DNA from: JAAYCB01 sp012744395
Lineage (GTDB): Bacteria > Planctomycetota > Planctomycetia > Pirellulales > Thermoguttaceae
Assembly: GCA_028703175.1 (NCBI GenBank)
Contig: JAQVNJ010000076.1
Location: forward strand, 1 to 29,227
DNA: 29,227 nt
Direction: 5' to 3'
Shown here: one piece after another, positions 16,776-23,947 of the stretch
Position numbering within the stretch: position 1 is the first letter of the stretch
How the letters are laid out: the number at the start of each line of letters is the position of its first letter
The notes under the pieces: generated by a model
Seen by the model: only the letters and a program-made list of their open reading frames with translations
Database searches by the model: none
What the model was told of the DNA's origin: nothing
Made by a program: the position numbers and the translations under genes

Positions 16776-17335
16776 GAAAGCCGGACGGATACACGCTGGT
16801 CGAAATCCTCGTCGTCGCGGCGGTCGGCACGGCGATCTTCGGTGTAACGATTGGCGTTCTCTACCTGCTCAAGGAGGCCCAGGTAGCCGCCTTTGAACGC
16901 ACGCTCTCCGGCCGCACGGTGGGCCGCTTGGCCGAGGTGTTTCGCGACGACGTGCACCGCGCCGCCCAGATCGAGCGGCCAGCGGGCCAGGCAGGGGGCG
17001 CGGACGAAGCGGTTTGGCGGTTGGCAATCCCGCCAGAGACGGTTGTCGAATACCGGTTCTCGGCCACTGCGGTCGAACGCACCGAGTCGACCGAGTCGGC
17101 CGGTTCGAGCTCGTTCCGCGAGAGTCACCGGCTGCCGGCGGGAACCGCGGCGACGCTCGAACCAGCGGAGTCGCCGGGTTCGATCGTCACGCTGCGGATC
17201 GAACCGGCGGGGCGGCAACCTGTGCTGAAGTGGCGGCCGATCGTTGTTGATGCAGTGCTCGGGTTGGACCGGCGGGTTGGCGAGCCGGCTCCGGAGGAAG
17301 CGGCCCGCTTGCGGGATGGTCGCCCGGGCGAGTAA
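16772..17335 (+). CDS. GspJ-like pseudopilin
   Basis: The product is 187 residues, and the start overlaps the stop of the preceding gene (ATGA). The short leader MRKPDG ends in Gly -1, followed by YTLVEI with Glu +5 and the helix ILVVAAVGTAIFGVTIGVLY. Downstream, RTVGRLAEVFRDDVHRAAQI resembles the L-x-x-x-F-x-x-D-(I/V)-x-x-A segment typical of GspJ proteins, and VVEYRF is the usual following strand. It is predicted to be a minor pseudopilin working with the GspI-like and GspK-like products. The Thr/Glu/Ser-rich stretch around TESTESAGSSS is low complexity. Confidence 0.85.
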   Translation: MRKPDGYTLVEILVVAAVGTAIFGVTIGVLYLLKEAQVAAFERTLSGRTVGRLAEVFRDDVHRAAQIERPAGQAGGADEAVWRLAIPPETVVEYRFSATAVERTESTESAGSSSFRESHRLPAGTAATLEPAESPGSIVTLRIEPAGRQPVLKWRPIVVDAVLGLDRRVGEPAPEEAARLRDGRPGE

Positions 17336-17351
17336 CCGTGGAGTATCCGAG

Positions 17352-17828
17352 ATGACTTCCATCATCGGTCGTTCGGGGATTTGTCGGGCAGCGGCCGGCG
17401 GGCAGGACCGCCCGCAGCCGGTGCAAACCGCCAGAGGCGGCGCGTGCCGGGCCGGCATGGTGCTGCTGGTGACGATTGTCTGTGTCGCCGTGGGGACGGC
17501 GGTGATGTTGGCGATTGTGAAACAGGCGTTGCTCAGCCGCCGGGAAGCGGACCTGGAACAGTATCGGGCCCAGACCCTGTGGCTGGCCGAGTCCGGAATG
17601 GATCGCGCCTCGGCCCGGCTGGCGGCCGATCCCGGCTACCGGGGAGAAGAGTGGCTGCTGCCGGCCGGCGATCTTGGCGGCAGCGACGCCGGCCGCGTGA
17701 GCATCCGCGTCGAGCCGATCGCGGACGAACCCGACGTTTTTCAGGTCCGCGTGGTTGCCGACTATCCGGTCGATGCGGTCGAGCGCGCGCGGAAGAGCAA
17801 AGAATTCCGCGTGCGGCCGCGAGGGTGA
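17352..17828 (+). CDS. GspK/PilX-like minor pseudopilin
   Basis: The product is 158 residues from the ATG at 17352, which has GGAG upstream. CRAG followed by MVLLVTIVCVAVG is a prepilin-like cleavage site and helix in which residue +5 is Val, not Glu. Absence of Glu5 is characteristic of GspK. The segment after the helix, RREADLEQYRAQTLWLAESG, matches the Q-x-x-x-L-(W/A)-A-E-(S/A)-G pattern of PilX/GspK N-termini. It is much shorter than classical GspK (~300 residues), so the extra alpha domains are missing and PilX-like is an equally good label. The ~35-residue leader is unusually long. It sits in the operon 16 bp after the GspJ-like gene and 17 bp before the DUF1559 gene. Confidence 0.78.
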   Translation: MTSIIGRSGICRAAAGGQDRPQPVQTARGGACRAGMVLLVTIVCVAVGTAVMLAIVKQALLSRREADLEQYRAQTLWLAESGMDRASARLAADPGYRGEEWLLPAGDLGGSDAGRVSIRVEPIADEPDVFQVRVVADYPVDAVERARKSKEFRVRPRG

Positions 17829-17845
17829 GTTTGAGGAGAATCGCG

Positions 17846-18814
17846 ATGGGAACGAGAAAAGCCGGATTTACACTGGTTGAACTGCTGGTCGTGATTGCGA
17901 TCATCGGGATCCTGATTTCCCTTCTTCTGCCGGCGGTCCAAGCTGCCCGCGAGTCGGCCCGGCGGATGCAGTGCGCCAACAACCTGGCTCAGCTGGGCCT
18001 GGCGCTACAGAGTTACGAGGCGGCGCACGAGGTCCTGCCCCCCGGCGTGGTCGATTCAACCGGTCCGATTGTCAACGGCCCGGAGGGTTACCACATGAGC
18101 TGGATCGTGCAGATTCTGCCGCACATCGAGCAAGGCGTCGCCTTCAAACACATCGATTTCGCACGCGGTGCGTACGACAAGAAGAATCGGAACGTGGCCG
18201 AGATCGAGATTTCGTCGCTGCGCTGCCCGTCGGATCCGGGCGGGGGAAACGGGCCGGTGAACTACGCCGGGTGCCACCACGAGGTTGAGGCGCCGATCGA
18301 CGCCGGCAATCACGGGATGTTCTTTTTGAACAGCTCGCTCCGCACAAGGGAGGTCCCCGACGGGGCCTCGCACACGTTTTTTTTGGGCGAGAAACTCATT
18401 GATGCGTCGGACCTCGGCTGGATGTCGGGCACGCGGACCACGCTGCGAAACACGGGCACGCCGATCAACAAGACATCGGGGAGCGAAGGCTGGGAAGACT
18501 ACGAAGTCATCGATTTCTGGGCGGAGGCGGGTGAGGAGTCCGCCTGGGACGGCTATTTCCAGGCCGATCAAGAGCAGAAGGAGTCGCCGGAGAGCGAGGA
18601 AGCAGCGAAGAGCGAGGCCCCCATCCGGCTGACCGAGAAGCAGAGGCAATCGCGGAAATACGTGGGCGGATTCAGCGCCGCCCACCCCACGGTGGCGAAC
18701 TTCCTCTTCGGCGACGGTTCGGTCAAGACCTTGGCCGAAGGGATCGACTTTGACGTTTACCAGCAGTTGGGCCACCGCGAGGATGGCAAGCTGCTGAAAT
18801 CCGACCGGTTCTGA
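17846..18814 (+). CDS. DUF1559 prepilin-like protein (H-X9-DG)
   Basis: The product is 322 residues. The ATG at 17846 follows GAGGAGA. The N-terminus has a textbook class III prepilin site, MGTRKAG followed by FTLVELLVVIAIIGI (Gly -1, Glu +5), then SLLLPAVQAARESARRMQCA, the near-invariant start of planctomycete DUF1559 proteins. The C-terminus has the diagnostic HPTVANFLFGDGS motif, His-X9-Asp-Gly. The middle is predicted beta-rich with RCPSDPGGGNGPVNYAGCHH and DGASHTFFLGEKL. A Glu/Lys-rich insert near 245-275 (KESPESEEAAKSEA) is unusual. Planctomycetes carry many solitary DUF1559 genes. Here the gene is embedded in a pseudopilin operon, so it may be the major filament subunit of this machine. 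Confidence 0.92.
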   Translation: MGTRKAGFTLVELLVVIAIIGILISLLLPAVQAARESARRMQCANNLAQLGLALQSYEAAHEVLPPGVVDSTGPIVNGPEGYHMSWIVQILPHIEQGVAFKHIDFARGAYDKKNRNVAEIEISSLRCPSDPGGGNGPVNYAGCHHEVEAPIDAGNHGMFFLNSSLRTREVPDGASHTFFLGEKLIDASDLGWMSGTRTTLRNTGTPINKTSGSEGWEDYEVIDFWAEAGEESAWDGYFQADQEQKESPESEEAAKSEAPIRLTEKQRQSRKYVGGFSAAHPTVANFLFGDGSVKTLAEGIDFDVYQQLGHREDGKLLKSDRF

Positions 18815-18920
18815 TCCCGCCCCCCCCACGAGGGAAGAGCAGATACGCGAACCGGCGGGTAGTGGCCGATCGCCAGGCATCTCGCCGGTGCCCCCGCCGG
18901 CCGGAAAGGAAGTTCCCCTG

Positions 18921-19319
18921 ATGAAACCGCGCCGAGCCGGCACTTCCGTCGCCTCGATCTTGCTGTTGACGGCCGTCGTGGCGATCTACGCGGCGGGGAT
19001 CGTCTCGATTCGCACGATGGACGACCCGCCGCCGGGCGAATCCGTTGGGGTCCTGCTCGTCGTGGGCCTCCTGTTCGGCACCGTTTGCGGGGCCGTTCTG
19101 GGAGCGCTCGGCGGCAAAAAGAGACTCGATCTTGCGGTTGGCGCGGTGTCTGGAGCGTTCTTTGGGCCGCCTTCCGTCCTGCTGCTGGCGCTGCCCGACG
19201 CGCTGCCGATGGTCCTCGTCGGCGGGGTCGTCCTGGTCGCGTTTGCCTGCGCCGCCCGGTTCTTCTCCCCCAGGGATCGCCCGGCCCCGCCTGGTGATCC
19301 AAAGCAGAGCGGCGGGTGA
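18921..19319 (+). CDS. Small multi-pass membrane protein, function unknown
   Basis: The product is 132 residues from the ATG at 18921, with AAGGAAG about nine bases upstream. Three to four hydrophobic segments are visible: VASILLLTAVVAIYAAGIVS, VGVLLVVGLLFGTVCGAVLG, AVSGAFFGPPSVLLLALPDA and PMVLVGGVVLVAFACAARFF. No family is recognised. It follows the DUF1559 gene by 106 bp on the same strand and may be the last gene of the cluster. Its stop lies one base from the stop of a convergent small gene. Confidence 0.6.
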   Translation: MKPRRAGTSVASILLLTAVVAIYAAGIVSIRTMDDPPPGESVGVLLVVGLLFGTVCGAVLGALGGKKRLDLAVGAVSGAFFGPPSVLLLALPDALPMVLVGGVVLVAFACAARFFSPRDRPAPPGDPKQSGG

Positions 19320-19320
19320 C

Positions 19321-19497
19321 TCAGCGGTGGGCGGGTTTGGGCAGCAGCAGGGCGAGCGGCCGAAACCGATAGAAGCGACGCGTGCACCGACCGCAGCGGA
19401 TCGGCGCCACCAGCGGCATGGCGAGCCAGATATACCAGGCATGGCCGCCGGAGCGACTGCGAAACAACTCACGAGAACCACAGAATGGACAAGCCAC
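19321..19497 (-). CDS. Small zinc-ribbon membrane-associated protein
   Basis: The product is 58 residues from a GTG at 19497, with AAGGCGG about ten bases upstream. It starts with VACPFCGSRELFRSR and contains a second IRCGRCTRRFYR, giving CxxC-x28-CxxC, a typical zinc-ribbon arrangement. The middle, WYIWLAMPLVAPIR, is hydrophobic. The frame stays open to 19620, which would overlap the ABC-F start; I prefer the shorter version because the recognisable protein begins at the first Cys pair. The GTG start is not certain. It is convergent with the preceding membrane protein gene, one base apart. Function unknown; nucleic-acid or metal binding is possible. Confidence 0.6.
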   Translation of the reverse strand: MACPFCGSRELFRSRSGGHAWYIWLAMPLVAPIRCGRCTRRFYRFRPLALLLPKPAHR

Positions 19498-19541
19498 TTG
19501 CCGAAAGCCGCCTTGATCGATTAGGCTTTGTTGTTTATTTC

Positions 19542-19566
19542 CCCTCGAACGCGGTGTCTGCGAGGG
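19542..19566 (+). promoter_or_regulatory. Stem-loop in the ABC-F leader
   Basis: CCCTCG (19542-19547) pairs with CGAGGG (19561-19566) across 13 bases, ending 22 bases before the ABC-F start. Leader structures often control ABC-F genes, but no upstream peptide or T-rich terminator was found here. Confidence 0.3.
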
Positions 19567-19588
19567 AACGGGTCTGGATCGAAGTCGG

Positions 19589-21502
19589 ATGATCGTTTTA
19601 TCGGTTCTGGGGATACGCAAGCATTACGGCGATGAGCAGGTCCTTTCGGGAGTCGCGTTCGACGTCCGCCCGGGGGACCGGATTGGACTGGTTGGGCCGA
19701 ATGGGACGGGCAAGACGACGCTCCTGCGGATTCTGGCGGGCGAGGTGGAGGCGGATGGCGGCACGGTCCAGTGGCATCCGGCCGCGCGGGCCGAGTATCT
19801 CCGCCAGCATCCACTCATCGATCCGAACCGGACGCTGTGGGAAGAGGCCAAAAGCGCCCTGAAATCGCTCTTCGCGCTCCAGCACGACGCGGAACAGGCC
19901 GCCCGCCAACTCGCCGAGTGCACCGACGAATCGGAGCATCGGCGGCTGGCCGCGCGCTACGACCACCTCCAACAGGAATTGCATCGGCAGGACGCGTACA
20001 ACCTGGACCATAAGGTGGAACGGGTTCTCGACGGGCTCGGCTTCCCCGCCGCGCGGTTCCACCAATCCGTCGAAGCCCTCAGCGGCGGAGAGCAGAACCG
20101 TCTGATGCTGGCCAGGCTCCTGCTTTCCGATCCGGACATGATGCTCCTCGACGAGCCCTCGAACCACTTGGACATCGATGCCACCGGGTGGCTCGAAGAC
20201 TACCTGGCCGGCAGCGGCGCGGCGATGCTCCTGGTCAGTCATGACCGCTATTTTCTCGACAAGGTGACGACGCGGACGCTGGAGCTGTTCCACGGAACCG
20301 TGGAGTCGTACAGTGGAAATTTTTCCGCCTATTGGCGGCAGAAAGCCGAGCGGGTGCTCGTCCAACGGAGGACCTATGAAAAGCAGCGGGCGGAAATCGA
20401 GAAGATGAAGGAGTTCATCCGGCGGAACGCCTGCGGGCAGAAGCACGCCCAGGCCGAGGACCGCCGGAAGAAACTCGAGCGGATCGAGACCGTGGCGCCG
20501 CCCCGCGAGATTGCCACCCCCCCAATGGGATTTCCCAAGGCCGAGCGGAGCGGCGACATCGTCTACCGCGTCGAGGGGCTCGCCAAGGCCTATGATCGGC
20601 CCCTGTTCACCGATCTGACATTCGACATCCTCCGCGGCCAACGCTGGGGAATCCTCGGACCAAACGGTTCCGGCAAGAGCACCCTGCTCCGCTGCCTGCT
20701 CGGAGAGATCGCCCCGGACGCCGGACGCGTTGTTGTCGGACAGGGCGCCAGCGCCGGCTATTTCGACCAGCACCTCAGTCAACTGCCAGCCGGCGAACTG
20801 GCCGTCGACGCGATCCGCCCCGCGGGGATCGAACTCGACCAGCCCAAGCGCAGAAACCTGTTGGCGCGGTTCGGGGTGACGGGCGACACCGCGCTGCAAA
20901 AGGTCGAGAGTCTCAGCGGAGGGGAACGCTGCCGGGCGGCCCTGGCGCGGCTGGCGGCGGCACAGGCGAACGTCCTCGTCCTTGACGAACCGACCAACCA
21001 CCTGGACCTCTGGGCGCGCGACAGCCTGGAGCGATCCCTGCGCCAGTTCAACGGAACGGTGCTGTTCGTCAGCCACGACCGCTACTTCATCGATCAGGTT
21101 GCCGACCATCTGCTCGTCGTCGAACCCGATCGTTTCCGAGTCATCGAAGGCAATTATTCGGACTATCAGAATCTCGTCCAGCGCCGGTTCGCCGACCCCT
21201 CGGCGCAAGCGGCGCGCACGGAAACGCGGGGGCAATCGGGCGACAATCAGAAAAAGGCGATCGACCAGCGGGAGCCGACACGGCGGAAGCGGCGGTTTCC
21301 CTACCGCAAGGTCGAGGAGATCGAGGCGGAGATCTTCGAGCGGGAATCCCGTCTGGAACAGTTGCAGGCCGCGCTGAGCGACCCGGTCACCCTCCGCGAT
21401 GGAGACCGGGTGCGGCAAACGATGTCGCAGATCGCCGGCGAGCGCGACAGGCTCGGCACCCTCTACGAGCACTGGGAAGAGGCAACGGAACTGAATTGGT
21501 GA
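19589..21502 (+). CDS. ABC-F family ATPase (Uup/YheS-like)
   Basis: The product is 637 residues, the usual size for Uup-like members. It has two ABC domains and no membrane segments. Domain one has Walker A GPNGTGKT (36-43), signature LSGGE (164-168), Walker B MLLDEP (185-190) and SHDRYF. Domain two has Walker A GPNGSGKS (357-364), LSGGE (442-446), VLVLDEP (462-468) and SHDRYF. The interdomain linker (about 235-325) is charged, with YSGNFSAYWRQKAERVLVQR and a QKHAQAEDRRKKLERIE helix. This is the P-site tRNA interaction motif region of ABC-F proteins. A C-terminal coiled coil (YRKVEEIEAEIFERESRLEQ, about 570-637) resembles Uup. The likely role is ribosome-associated, modulating translation; an antibiotic-resistance role cannot be inferred. 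The ribosome binding site is weak. Confidence 0.93.
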   Translation: MIVLSVLGIRKHYGDEQVLSGVAFDVRPGDRIGLVGPNGTGKTTLLRILAGEVEADGGTVQWHPAARAEYLRQHPLIDPNRTLWEEAKSALKSLFALQHDAEQAARQLAECTDESEHRRLAARYDHLQQELHRQDAYNLDHKVERVLDGLGFPAARFHQSVEALSGGEQNRLMLARLLLSDPDMMLLDEPSNHLDIDATGWLEDYLAGSGAAMLLVSHDRYFLDKVTTRTLELFHGTVESYSGNFSAYWRQKAERVLVQRRTYEKQRAEIEKMKEFIRRNACGQKHAQAEDRRKKLERIETVAPPREIATPPMGFPKAERSGDIVYRVEGLAKAYDRPLFTDLTFDILRGQRWGILGPNGSGKSTLLRCLLGEIAPDAGRVVVGQGASAGYFDQHLSQLPAGELAVDAIRPAGIELDQPKRRNLLARFGVTGDTALQKVESLSGGERCRAALARLAAAQANVLVLDEPTNHLDLWARDSLERSLRQFNGTVLFVSHDRYFIDQVADHLLVVEPDRFRVIEGNYSDYQNLVQRRFADPSAQAARTETRGQSGDNQKKAIDQREPTRRKRRFPYRKVEEIEAEIFERESRLEQLQAALSDPVTLRDGDRVRQTMSQIAGERDRLGTLYEHWEEATELNW

Positions 21503-21881
21503 TCCGGGCCGCGCGCCCCGTAGGGTGGTGCAAAATGGACTTCGGGGGCGGAATGCAGACGCCAACCGGCGCCAGCGGCGGGAAAAAACGTCATCCCCCC
21601 CACGGCGGCCTCGCGCGGCTTGCGTGCCCGCCCCGCAGGGGGGGCTGGCCGCTTGTTTAAGGATGTCTCGCCCGGCCCCGCATTTCCCGCAAGACCGATC
21701 CGTCATGCGCATCCGTTCCGGGAACGGTTCTTCGTGGCAATTGTGAATTTAAGCAACTATAATTGTGCAGTAGCGGCTCGGCGCAGCGGCTACCTGGCCG
21801 CAATCGTCGTTCGCGGGAGATGCGCGTCTGGCAGCGTCTCCGTGCCCTTTGTTTCCCTGTCTCATCTCGGGAGAATCAGCC
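21503..21881. other. Intergenic region with AT-rich promoter-like island
   Basis: There is no gene in this 380-bp gap. A perfect inverted repeat CCGTTCC-G-GGAACGG lies at 21713-21727. Just downstream, an AT-rich island contains a consensus TATAAT at 21758-21763; the best -35 at 17 bp is TGGCAA (21735-21740), which is weak. AATTGTG occurs twice as a direct repeat (21739-21745 and 21761-21767), 22 bp apart. Together they look like a promoter with nearby regulatory sites for the membrane protein gene at 21882. Confidence 0.45.
21758..21763 (+). promoter_or_regulatory. Consensus -10 box (TATAAT)
   Basis: It is an exact TATAAT in an AT-rich island of an otherwise very GC-rich window, about 120 bases upstream of the GTG at 21882. 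The -35 region is poorly conserved, so activator dependence is possible. Confidence 0.4.
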
Positions 21882-22607
21882 GTGTCGAATGCCGACGGGA
21901 ACAACCTGGAACCGAAAAACGGGAGTCTGCCGGACGGTGGCGACCCCCTGGAGGGCAGGGGAGACCTCGAGTCGCAGGATCCGTTGGGCAATCTGGATGA
22001 AGCGGGCGGCTTCGACGAAGCGGTCCCGCTCGGCGATCTGCCCGCGGCGGAGGCGGCGGCCGAGGAGGGCGAGGTGTCGGCAGAAGCTCCGGCGGAGTCC
22101 AAGGACACCAAGAAGAGCCGGCGGAAGCAGGCGGCCAAGGACAAGGCGGCCAAAAAACAGGCGGCCAAGGAAGAGGCCGCTCGAGAGAAAGCGGCCAGGA
22201 AGCAGGCGGCCAAGGAAAGGGCCGTCAAGGACAAGGGCGAAAAGGCCCCGTCCGGCGAGGGCCGGGGGATCGCCGGCATCGCCGTGCTGGGATTCTGCGG
22301 GGTGTCGATCCTGCTCCTTGTGGCGCTCGATGCAATGGTGTTTCTCCGGCAGGGCTTCCTGTTCCTGCTGTTGATCAACGTCTTCTGGCTGATCGCCACG
22401 GCGATCCCCTTGATCATGTGGCTCGGTCGCGAGACGTTGAATTTCTACGAGGTCGTCCTGGGCATCTCGCTGGCTGGGGTTGTCATCGCCGTATCGCTGC
22501 TGGCCGCCGAGTGGCTGGTGCGGTATGGGGGCGAATCGAAGCCGAAGGTCGGTGCAGCGCCGATGGCGACTCAATTTGGCGCCGAGAGGACCAGTGCGGT
22601 GGCCTGA
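21882..22607 (+). CDS. Lys/Ala-rich membrane protein, function unknown
   Basis: The product is 241 residues from a GTG at 21882, with GGGAG about eight bases upstream. Residues 1-70 are acidic and probably disordered. Residues about 80-130 are a highly charged Lys/Ala/Glu helix with repeated KQAAK units (KQAAKDKAAKKQAAKEEAAR), probably a coiled coil or extended single helix. Three predicted membrane helices follow: GIAGIAVLGFCGVSILLLVA, LLINVFWLIATAIPLIMWLG and VVLGISLAGVVIAVSLLAAE. The C-terminal ~30 residues are soluble. No family is recognised. The last 37 bp overlap the 3' end of the convergent ketosynthase-like gene. Confidence 0.7.
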   Translation: MSNADGNNLEPKNGSLPDGGDPLEGRGDLESQDPLGNLDEAGGFDEAVPLGDLPAAEAAAEEGEVSAEAPAESKDTKKSRRKQAAKDKAAKKQAAKEEAAREKAARKQAAKERAVKDKGEKAPSGEGRGIAGIAVLGFCGVSILLLVALDAMVFLRQGFLFLLLINVFWLIATAIPLIMWLGRETLNFYEVVLGISLAGVVIAVSLLAAEWLVRYGGESKPKVGAAPMATQFGAERTSAVA

Positions 22608-23836
22608 CCGGCGAACGTCGCGTTCAGGAGCAGTGCGGTGGGGACGGCCCGCGGGAGCGGGCCCTCGCGGACGATGTTGACGTCGCAGCGGGGGTCCGGA
22701 GTCCGGAAATTGAGCGTCGGCGGGACAGCCCCGTCTTGAATTGCCAGCAGGCTGGCCAGCATTTCCGTCGCCCCGGCCGCGGCGCCGAGATTGCCGAAGT
22801 AGCTTTTCGGGGCCGTCACGGCGGCCGCGCCGAGGACTTCGCCGATCGCCGCCGCTTCGATCGCGTCGTCGATCGCCGTGCTCAGCCCATGCGCATTGAC
22901 GTGCCCGATGTCCCCAGGCGCCAGGCCGGCGTCCGCCAGGGCGGCGGCCAAGGCTCGGGCGATGCTTCGGCGTTGGCCCGCCGCGCCGCCCGCCGGAACA
23001 TAGCTGCTGCTTGAACCGGCGATTCGGGCTTGGATCTCCGCGCCGCGGGCTTCGGCGTGTTCCCTGCGCTCCAGCACGAAGACCGTCGAACCCTCGCCGT
23101 GGACCTGGCCGCTGCGCGCCAGGTCGAAGGGGCGGAGGACCGTCTGGGGGTCTTCCCGGCTCGGCGACAAGCGGCCGATCAGGCAATGGCGGACCCAGTC
23201 GAAGGGGTTCATCTGCGAGCTTGCGCCCCCGGCGAGCATCACGTCGGCGGCGCCGCGCTGGATCGCCCGCGCCGCTTCGCAGACCGCCAACAGCGAGGAG
23301 ACATCGCCGTGATGGATCGTGTTGTTCGGCCCGCGGGCGTCGTGCGCGATGGAAATATGCGAGGCGATCATGTTCGGGAGGACTTTGAGGAAATTCAGCG
23401 GAAACGACACGGCGGCGCCCTCGACCGCCCAGCGCTCGTAGCGGAACTGTCCCTCGACCAGGCAGCGGCGGTAGGGCTCTTCGCTGATCGCCAGCGTGCT
23501 GCCGATCGAGTCGGCCCCGAGCACCACCCCGAACCGGTCGGGAGCGACACTGCCGGGGCGGACCCGGGCATCGGCGCACGCCAGGACCGAGGCCGCGACT
23601 CCAAGCTGGCAGTCGCGGGCCATCAGCTTCAGGCTCTTGCGCGGCGTGACGTAGCCCTTGGGTTCAAAGTCCTTGACCTCGCCGGCGATGCGAACCGGCA
23701 GCCCGCTGGAGTCGAACAGCGTGATCGGCCCGATCCCGCTCCGCCCCGCGCGGAGCGAGGCGCTGAAGGCCTCGCGGCCGATGCCCAGCGGAGACAGGGT
23801 TCCGACTCCCGTAATGACGACGTCCGGACGAGTCAC
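22571..23836 (-). CDS. Ketosynthase-fold protein with degenerate active site (FabF-like)
   Basis: The product is 421 residues from a GTG at 23836. The fold is FabF-like throughout: VVITGVGTLSPLG at the N-terminus, ADVMLAGGASS, the VNAHGLST motif with His316, and KSYFGNLGAAAG near the C-terminus. An ungapped alignment with E. coli FabF places Asp178 (in HHGDVSSLLA) at the nucleophilic Cys163 (in ATACTSGVHN), Asn349 at His340, and TFAGQAT at the GFGGTN loop; Lys344 and His316 are conserved. Without Cys it should not perform Claisen condensation by the standard mechanism. It may be a chain-length-factor-like partner, a decarboxylase or a non-catalytic acyl-binding protein. A stretch of nine G lies ten bases before the GTG and acts as part of the ribosome binding site. 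It is downstream of the porin gene, beyond a strong hairpin. Confidence 0.88.
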   Translation of the reverse strand: MTRPDVVITGVGTLSPLGIGREAFSASLRAGRSGIGPITLFDSSGLPVRIAGEVKDFEPKGYVTPRKSLKLMARDCQLGVAASVLACADARVRPGSVAPDRFGVVLGADSIGSTLAISEEPYRRCLVEGQFRYERWAVEGAAVSFPLNFLKVLPNMIASHISIAHDARGPNNTIHHGDVSSLLAVCEAARAIQRGAADVMLAGGASSQMNPFDWVRHCLIGRLSPSREDPQTVLRPFDLARSGQVHGEGSTVFVLERREHAEARGAEIQARIAGSSSSYVPAGGAAGQRRSIARALAAALADAGLAPGDIGHVNAHGLSTAIDDAIEAAAIGEVLGAAAVTAPKSYFGNLGAAAGATEMLASLLAIQDGAVPPTLNFRTPDPRCDVNIVREGPLPRAVPTALLLNATFAGQATALVLSAPN

Positions 23837-23865
23837 TGGATGTTCACCCCCCCCCGAGAATAAGC

Positions 23866-23912
23866 GAGCCGAGCCCCGCCGACCGCCCGAAGGCATTGGC
23901 GGGGTTCGGCTC
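23866..23912 (-). terminator. Strong hairpin between porin and ketosynthase-like genes
   Basis: GAGCCGAGCCCCGCC (23866-23880) pairs with GGCGGGGTTCGGCTC (23898-23912), a 15-bp stem with one non-Watson-Crick position and a 17-base loop. It lies after the porin stop on the minus strand. It is followed by GCTTATTCTC rather than a clean T-run, so it could be a terminator or an RNA-processing/stability hairpin. An overlapping shorter stem, GGTTCG/CGAACC (23903-23920), is also possible. Confidence 0.55.
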
Positions 23913-23947
23913 AGCGAACCTATCGTGATTTGGCGGAACGCCGCGAG

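Noticed and set aside
19598..21712. A 704-codon minus-strand frame antisense to the ABC-F gene
   Set aside because: The plus strand has all ABC-F motifs. The antisense product has no recognisable domain.
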